Below are positions 34,129 through 38,122 of a stretch of DNA of 38,122 nucleotides, one piece after another. The number at the start of each line of letters is the position of its first letter. The first letter of the stretch is position 1. The position numbers were made by a program, and so were the translations under genes. The notes below the pieces were generated by a model. It was not told where the DNA came from. It saw nothing but the letters and a program-made list of their open reading frames with translations, and made no database searches. Source of the stretch: an uncultured Alistipes sp. (GTDB taxonomy: Bacteria > Bacteroidota > Bacteroidia > Bacteroidales > Rikenellaceae); assembly GCA_937895825.1 (NCBI GenBank), contig CALBKP010000070.1, forward strand, positions 1 to 38,122. The letters run 5' to 3'.

Positions 34129-35193
34129 CTACAACACATCGGGTGCAGGGTGGTTCTTTAATGACATACAACACATGTTGTATAGCAGACGTGCCGCAAT
34201 AGCAGCATCGGTCTTATCATCCATATCAGGCACAACCTCCGTGAGGTCGAAACCAACGATCTTACGTCCCGAGTCTACGAGTTTACCCATAAGATAGACA
34301 ACCTCAGGGAAACGAAGACCTCCCGCCACAAGCGTAGTCGTATGTGGCGAGCACTCAATGGTAAGACCATCGACATCGAGTGATATGTAGACATTCTCCG
34401 GAAGCTTGGCGATAATTTCATCGACAATCGTAGTCCAGTTAGTTCCCTCGAAGTGGCGCGACCAGATAGACTGCCCTGTAAAGAGTGTTACACGCTCATC
34501 GCACTCTGCCATCTCCCACTCCTCGGGACTAAAGGCACGCACTCCCACGGCTACAAGGCTCGACACCTCCGACACATCACGCAGAACATTATACATCACC
34601 GACGAATGCGAGTACTCGAAGCCCTGGTATGCAGGACGTAGGTCGCAATTAGAGTCGATATGCAAAATACCTATATTGCCATACTTCTCTCCCACGGCGC
34701 GAATGTGACCGTATGCCGTAGACTGATCGCCACCAACAAGACCTACGATCTTATCCTTAGCCAGCCAGTGGCGCGATTGAGCATAGACATTGGCATTCAT
34801 CATGGCCGAGCCCTCATTTACACGACGCAAGCTACGCTCATAGACCAAATTGTCGAAAGGCGTAGTGCCCATATTCTCGTGAACCTTTATCACACGACCA
34901 GCATCGGCACGTAGGCGGTGCGACATATCCTGAATCGAGTAGTCGATAGGTACCGTAGCAATACCCTTACGCCAACTATACGGGGCCATAGGCTCGAAAA
35001 AGTCCACACGACGCGATGCCTCGATAATAGCATCGGGAGCATAAGAGCTGCCAGCACGCATAGCCACAGTCGTATCCCATGGTGCCGAGATAAGCACCAA
35101 GGCGGCATCATTAGGCTCGATGGGTATTCCGAAATAGTTACCATTATCTGGAATAACACCGTTAGGATTAAACTCTTTATTGACCATTGCCAT
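34129..35193 (-). CDS. Arginase/agmatinase-fold protein with altered metal ligands
   Basis: The 354-residue protein has the ureohydrolase fold throughout: ISAPWDTTVAMRAGSSYAPDAI, GLVGGDQST (154-158), ILHIDSNCDLR (177-185), YSHSSVMYNV, ISLDVDGL (270-276) and GFDLTEVVPDMD (315-326). In active arginases and agmatinases the motifs are GGDHS, DAHxD and SxDxDxxDP. Here both histidine ligands are replaced (Q157, N182) and the last motif reads DVDGLTIE. Four Asp ligands (D180, D184, D273, D275) and the distal Glu (E319) remain. It may be a divergent enzyme, bind another metal, or be non-catalytic. It heads the nhaA-FKBP operon and diverges from pdxB; TAATTTTG at 35236-35229 is a candidate -7 box. Confidence 0.85.
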   Translation of the reverse strand: MAMVNKEFNPNGVIPDNGNYFGIPIEPNDAALVLISAPWDTTVAMRAGSSYAPDAIIEASRRVDFFEPMAPYSWRKGIATVPIDYSIQDMSHRLRADAGRVIKVHENMGTTPFDNLVYERSLRRVNEGSAMMNANVYAQSRHWLAKDKIVGLVGGDQSTAYGHIRAVGEKYGNIGILHIDSNCDLRPAYQGFEYSHSSVMYNVLRDVSEVSSLVAVGVRAFSPEEWEMAECDERVTLFTGQSIWSRHFEGTNWTTIVDEIIAKLPENVYISLDVDGLTIECSPHTTTLVAGGLRFPEVVYLMGKLVDSGRKIVGFDLTEVVPDMDDKTDAAIAARLLYNMCCMSLKNHPAPDVL

Positions 35194-35228
35194 CGTATTA
35201 CTACATCTTTTATCGACAAAATATCGTG

Positions 35229-35265
35229 CAAAATTAGTAAAATTTTAACATTTTTCCTACATTTG
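35229..35265. promoter_or_regulatory. Divergent promoter region of the arginase-fold gene and pdxB
   Basis: TAATTTTG on the minus strand (35236-35229) and TACATTTG on the plus strand (35258-35265) both match TAnnTTTG and face away from each other in a very A/T-rich 108-nt gap. Neither has a clear TTG at -33. The two promoters overlap in their upstream parts, so they could interfere or share regulation. Confidence 0.5.
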
Positions 35266-35301
35266 CTAAAATTTTACTTTGTAAAACATCTTTTCAGCGA
35301 G

Positions 35302-36297
35302 ATGAAGATAGTCATTGACAGAGCCATACCCTACATCAACGGACTATTAGAGCCGTATGCCGAGGTCGAATATTACGACGGCTGCGAGATAAATAGCGAC
35401 ATCGTTAAGGATTGCGATGCACTTATCGTACGCACCCGAACACGTTGCGATTGCAAACTATTAGAGGGCTCGCGCGTAAAACTTATCGCCACAGCTACAA
35501 TTGGTTGCGATCATATCGACGAAGCCTATTGCCGCGAGGCGGGCATCATCGTATGTAGTGCTCCAGGGTGCAATGCTCGAGGTGTTCTGCAATGGGTAGC
35601 AGCTGCATTAAAGCATATTGCCACAATGGACAGAAAGTCGCCGAGCGACTACACACTTGGCGTAGTTGGCGTAGGCAATGTGGGTAAGCTCGTTGCAGAG
35701 TATGCCGAGGCGTGGGGATTTCGTGTACTTAGGTGCGACCCTCCGCGCATGGAGCGTGAGGGCGGCGACTTTGTAGAGCTTGACGAGATTATTCGTAGTG
35801 CTGACATAATTACGATACACACCCCACTCAACAAAACGACACACCATCTTATCAACCGCGATACGATCACTAAATTACGACCTGATGCCACGATAATAAA
35901 CGCTTCACGCGGAGCTGTTGTCGACAATCAAGCCGTAGCCGAGAGTGGACATCGTTATATCTTTGATGTATGGGAGAATGAGCCCAATATTGACCAATCT
36001 GTGCTCCAGGGAACATCACTCGCAACACCCCATATCGCTGGCTACTCTGTACAAGGTAAAGCCAACGCCTCAGCAATGACCATAAGAGCAATAGCTTCGC
36101 TCTTCAACATACCGTTAACAAGCTGGTATCCAGAGAACATAGTACCCACTACTCCACACCATATCAGCTGGCAGGAGCTATGTTCTTCGATTGATAAGTA
36201 TTGCGACATCAAGGCCGAGAGCGAGAGGTTCAAAGCCTCCCCCATGGAGTTTGAGGATATGCGAAATAATTACAAATATCGCACCGAGTATTTTTAA
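35302..36297 (+). CDS. pdxB: 4-phosphoerythronate dehydrogenase
   Basis: PdxB oxidises 4-phospho-D-erythronate in the DXP-dependent pyridoxal phosphate pathway. The frame is open upstream to 34918, but that part is antisense to the arginase-fold gene. The ATG at 35302 starts the family sequence MKIVIDRAIPYINGLLEPYA and gives 331 residues, shorter than E. coli PdxB (378). Motifs are ATIGCDHID, the NAD-binding GVVGVGNVGKLVAEY, TIHTPLN.TTHHLI, INASRGAVVDN, FDVWENEPNI and the catalytic His in ATPHIAGYS. Its TAA overlaps the stop of the convergent folate gene. Confidence 0.93.
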   Translation: MKIVIDRAIPYINGLLEPYAEVEYYDGCEINSDIVKDCDALIVRTRTRCDCKLLEGSRVKLIATATIGCDHIDEAYCREAGIIVCSAPGCNARGVLQWVAAALKHIATMDRKSPSDYTLGVVGVGNVGKLVAEYAEAWGFRVLRCDPPRMEREGGDFVELDEIIRSADIITIHTPLNKTTHHLINRDTITKLRPDATIINASRGAVVDNQAVAESGHRYIFDVWENEPNIDQSVLQGTSLATPHIAGYSVQGKANASAMTIRAIASLFNIPLTSWYPENIVPTTPHHISWQELCSSIDKYCDIKAESERFKASPMEFEDMRNNYKYRTEYF

Positions 36298-36869
36298 CCC
36301 TCCACAGGGGTTGAGAATATCACCTCGTCAACAATAATATCGTGGCTATCCGTTGGTAACTCATCAAACATCTGACAACCAAAGGCTATACCTATCTTGT
36401 AGGCTCTGAAGCCGGGTAACGACATGTATTTATCGTAGAATCCACCACCGCGACCAAGGCGCGCGCCACCCTTAGTAAAGGCACGTGCTGGCACGATGAT
36501 AAGGTCGATACATGAAGCGGGATACTCCTCGTCGCCCATCGGCTCCTCAATACCGAAAGCACCCGTCTGCATACGTTCAGGCGAATAGTCATAGAAGCGC
36601 ATAACGTCGCCCTCAACGCGGGGCACGACCACACTCTTACCCATCGCAAGCCATCGGCGCAGTGTTTCGTCGGTTGGCACTTCATCCTTCATAGCGGCAA
36701 AAAGAGCCACACACTCCGCCTTCTGGAATTGCTCCGTAAGCTCCACCTCAGCAAATATCTCTCGTGCTGCATCGGACATGGCATCCGCTCCAAGCTCCTT
36801 GATTCTTCGACGCACCTCACGACGTATAGTCTGTTTTCGCTCGATTTTCTCCTCAAAAGTCATCCCCAT
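36294..36869 (-). CDS. 5-formyltetrahydrofolate cyclo-ligase
   Basis: This enzyme uses ATP to convert 5-formyl-THF to 5,10-methenyl-THF, returning stored folate to the one-carbon pool shared with folD. The 191-residue protein has the family pattern: an N-terminal helical KQTIRREVRRRIKEL, then VALFAAMKDEVPTD, VPRVEGDVMRFYDY, EPMG and the signature ARLGRGGGFYDKYM with the ATP/Mg-binding glycines. The alternative start at residue 3 (MTFEEK) cannot be excluded. It converges on pdxB with stop codons sharing two bases. No TAnnTTTG box was seen upstream. Confidence 0.94.
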   Translation of the reverse strand: MGMTFEEKIERKQTIRREVRRRIKELGADAMSDAAREIFAEVELTEQFQKAECVALFAAMKDEVPTDETLRRWLAMGKSVVVPRVEGDVMRFYDYSPERMQTGAFGIEEPMGDEEYPASCIDLIIVPARAFTKGGARLGRGGGFYDKYMSLPGFRAYKIGIAFGCQMFDELPTDSHDIIVDEVIFSTPVEG

Positions 36870-36946
36870 ATCTATCTATATTATATAAATAATGTAAATT
36901 TTATCAATTTTCCACGCTTTTACTATGTAAAAAGTGAGTTTTGGTA

Positions 36947-36976
36947 TTGTTATTATGCAAACAATTCTTATCTTTG
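36947..36976 (+). promoter_or_regulatory. Promoter of the sdh/frd operon
   Basis: TTG (36947-36949), 19 nt, TATCTTTG (36969-36976). The transcript would start about 36982, leaving a leader of about 90 nt before sdhC. Confidence 0.85.
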
Positions 36977-36980
36977 CAGT

Positions 36981-37028
36981 ATGGTTTGGCCGATATTGTG
37001 GTCAGCGCAACGCCCAAAACACCGATAA
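36981..37028 (+). other. Possible 15-codon ORF at the 5' end of the sdh leader
   Basis: An ATG 4 nt after the -7 box opens a frame MVWPILWSAQRPKHR ending in TAA. Its ATG would fall at or next to the mRNA start, as for the 57-codon ORF before purE. No hairpin follows it. Two Trp codons in 15 are unusual. It may be chance. Confidence 0.25.
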
Positions 37029-37069
37029 ACAACAAAACTATTTACAAATATAACTAAAATTTTTACACT

Positions 37070-37795
37070 ATGAGCTGTTTTTTAACTAATTCATCAGTGG
37101 GAAAGAAGCTTGTTATGAGTATTTCGGGATGTTTCCTCGTGCTCTTTATTCTTTTCCACATGTCAATGAACCTTACTATGCTCTTCAGCTGGCAGGGTTA
37201 CAACGCTATTTGTGAGTTCCTCGGTGCTAACTGGTATGCACTCGCAGGTACTGCTTTGTTGGCAGCAGGTGTACTCGTACACTTTGTTTATGCCTTCATC
37301 CTCACCATCGACAACTACCGCGCTCGTGGTAAGCAGCGTTACGCTGTAACCGTTCAGGAGAAGGGCGTGTCATGGGCTTCGAAGAACATGCTTGTTCTTG
37401 GTGTTATCGTAATCCTCGGTCTTGGTCTTCACCTCGTACACTTCTGGTCGAAGATGCAGCTTGTTGAGATTATGGGTCAGCACGCTGCTCTCGTTGAGGG
37501 TTTGGAGGTTCCCGCAACTAACGGTGCTGCGCTTATGATGATCACCTTCTCGAAGTGGTACAACGTTGTTCTTTACCTTGTATGGTTTGCTGCTTTGTGG
37601 TTCCACCTCACTCACGGTGTATGGTCAATGTTCCAGACCGCTGGCTTCGCTAACGATACTTGGTATCCACGTCTCAAGTGTGGTGCTAACATCGTTGCTA
37701 CGCTTATCTTCCTCGGTTTCGCCGTTGTTGCAGTTTACTGCTACCTCACAAGCACACCTCAGCTTATCGAGGAGATGCTTACATACGTCGGCTAA
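37070..37795 (+). CDS. sdhC: Succinate dehydrogenase/fumarate reductase cytochrome b558 subunit
   Basis: This 241-residue membrane subunit anchors the enzyme and passes electrons between the quinone pool and the iron-sulfur subunit. It has five hydrophobic helices and histidines in the positions expected of a two-haem cytochrome b: H30 (LFILFHMSMN), H71 (VLVHFVYAF), H121/H124 (LHLVHFW) and H179/H182 (LWFHLTHGVW), as in the Wolinella-type FrdC family. The flavoprotein gene follows 47 nt later. In gut Bacteroidales the complex mainly reduces fumarate. Codon use (GCT, GTT, CTT, AAG) differs from the purine genes and suits high expression. Confidence 0.95.
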   Translation: MSCFLTNSSVGKKLVMSISGCFLVLFILFHMSMNLTMLFSWQGYNAICEFLGANWYALAGTALLAAGVLVHFVYAFILTIDNYRARGKQRYAVTVQEKGVSWASKNMLVLGVIVILGLGLHLVHFWSKMQLVEIMGQHAALVEGLEVPATNGAALMMITFSKWYNVVLYLVWFAALWFHLTHGVWSMFQTAGFANDTWYPRLKCGANIVATLIFLGFAVVAVYCYLTSTPQLIEEMLTYVG

Positions 37796-37842
37796 TATTT
37801 GAGTAGTTCTTAAAAAGAAAACAATAAAAACACAAAGATATT

Positions 37843-38122
37843 ATGGCTTATACATTAGATGCAAAAACTCCGGCAGGTGAATTGGCTCAGAAGTGGAGCA
37901 ATCACAAGGCGGCCATCAAGGTCGTTAGCCCGGCAAATAAGCGTAAGTTGGACATCATCGTTGTAGGTACCGGTCTTGGCGGTGCATCTGCAGCTGCTTC
38001 ACTCGGTGAGCTCGGCTACAACGTAAAGATCTTCTGCATCTCTGACTCTCCTCGTCGTGCTCACTCTATCGCAGCACAGGGTGGTATCAATGCAGCTAAG
38101 AACTACCAGAACGACAACGACT
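37843..38122 (+). CDS. sdhA: Succinate dehydrogenase/fumarate reductase flavoprotein subunit, 5' part
   Basis: Only the first 93 codons are in the window; the gene continues past the right edge. The protein starts MAYTLDAKTPAGELAQKWSN. The FAD-binding Rossmann motif follows (LDIIVVGTGLGGASAAASLGELG), then RRAHSIAAQGGINAAKNY, whose His is the expected covalent FAD attachment site. This is the long-N-terminus form seen with b558-type complexes. The leader AAAAAGAAAACAATAAAAAC is A-rich, typical of Bacteroidetes translation starts. The iron-sulfur subunit is expected next. Confidence 0.95.
   Translation, partial: MAYTLDAKTPAGELAQKWSNHKAAIKVVSPANKRKLDIIVVGTGLGGASAAASLGELGYNVKIFCISDSPRRAHSIAAQGGINAAKNYQNDND

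Noticed and set aside
34918..35301. Upstream in-frame extension of pdxB giving 459 residues
   Set aside because: The extra 128 codons are antisense to the arginase-fold gene and the divergent promoter region, and have no PdxB counterpart.

Overview
The window looks like a chromosomal segment of a Bacteroidales bacterium. Three observations support this. Promoters of the Bacteroidetes form (TTG or TTTG, 19-20 nt, TAnnTTTG) precede many genes. Starts lack Shine-Dalgarno sequences and sit behind A/T-rich leaders. The gene content is typical of the group: BspA-type leucine-rich-repeat lipoproteins, a BACON domain, paired FKBP lipoproteins, a TPP-riboswitch-controlled TonB receptor with PnuT, and a cytochrome b558-type succinate dehydrogenase/fumarate reductase. 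An Alistipes/Rikenellaceae-like gut organism is my guess only. No rRNA, tRNA, CRISPR array, phage gene or transposase was seen.

Layout. (1) 1-3735, minus: the N-terminal 1245 codons of a very large surface lipoprotein (coiled coil, Ig-like and BACON domains, EF-hand-like loop, LRR arrays) that runs off the left edge. (2) 3901-16937, minus: a compact purine operon purE-purL-purC-purF-purM-purN-purH-purD-folD-purB, encoding every enzyme from PRPP to IMP and AMP formation except PurK and PurA, plus FolD to help supply the one-carbon folates that PurN and PurH need. Upstream of purE lie a possible leaderless 57-codon ORF and a terminator-like hairpin that together look like an attenuator. (3) 17282-20374, minus: a thiamine uptake operon of promoter, TPP riboswitch, TonB-dependent receptor and PnuT-type permease. 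(4) 20446-22075, plus: a second, monocistronic BspA-like LRR lipoprotein. (5) 22110-26221, plus: rpe, an ABC-F ATPase, rlmB and a YgjP-like metalloprotein, with a dispersed-type palindromic repeat before rlmB. (6) 26222-27391, minus: ispE and a small zinc-ribbon/CD225 membrane protein. (7) 27517-28728, plus: an OmpA-like periplasmic protein with a His/Lys-rich tail and a 94-residue protein of unknown function. (8) 28798-30512, minus: a umuDC translesion polymerase operon. (9) 30566-35193, minus: an arginase-fold protein that has lost its two histidine metal ligands, then nhaA and two FKBP-type prolyl isomerase lipoproteins. (10) 35302-36869: pdxB (plus) and 5-formyl-THF cyclo-ligase (minus), converging on a shared TTAA stop. 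(11) 36947-38122, plus: sdhC/frdC and the first 93 codons of sdhA/frdA.

Most of the window is core metabolism. The points most worth a second look are the purE leader arrangement, the arginase-fold protein with altered metal ligands, the long P3 insertion in the TPP riboswitch, two palindromic intergenic repeats, and the nucleotide-level 69-bp repeats in the large LRR gene. I did not find a convincing new defence or mobile system.
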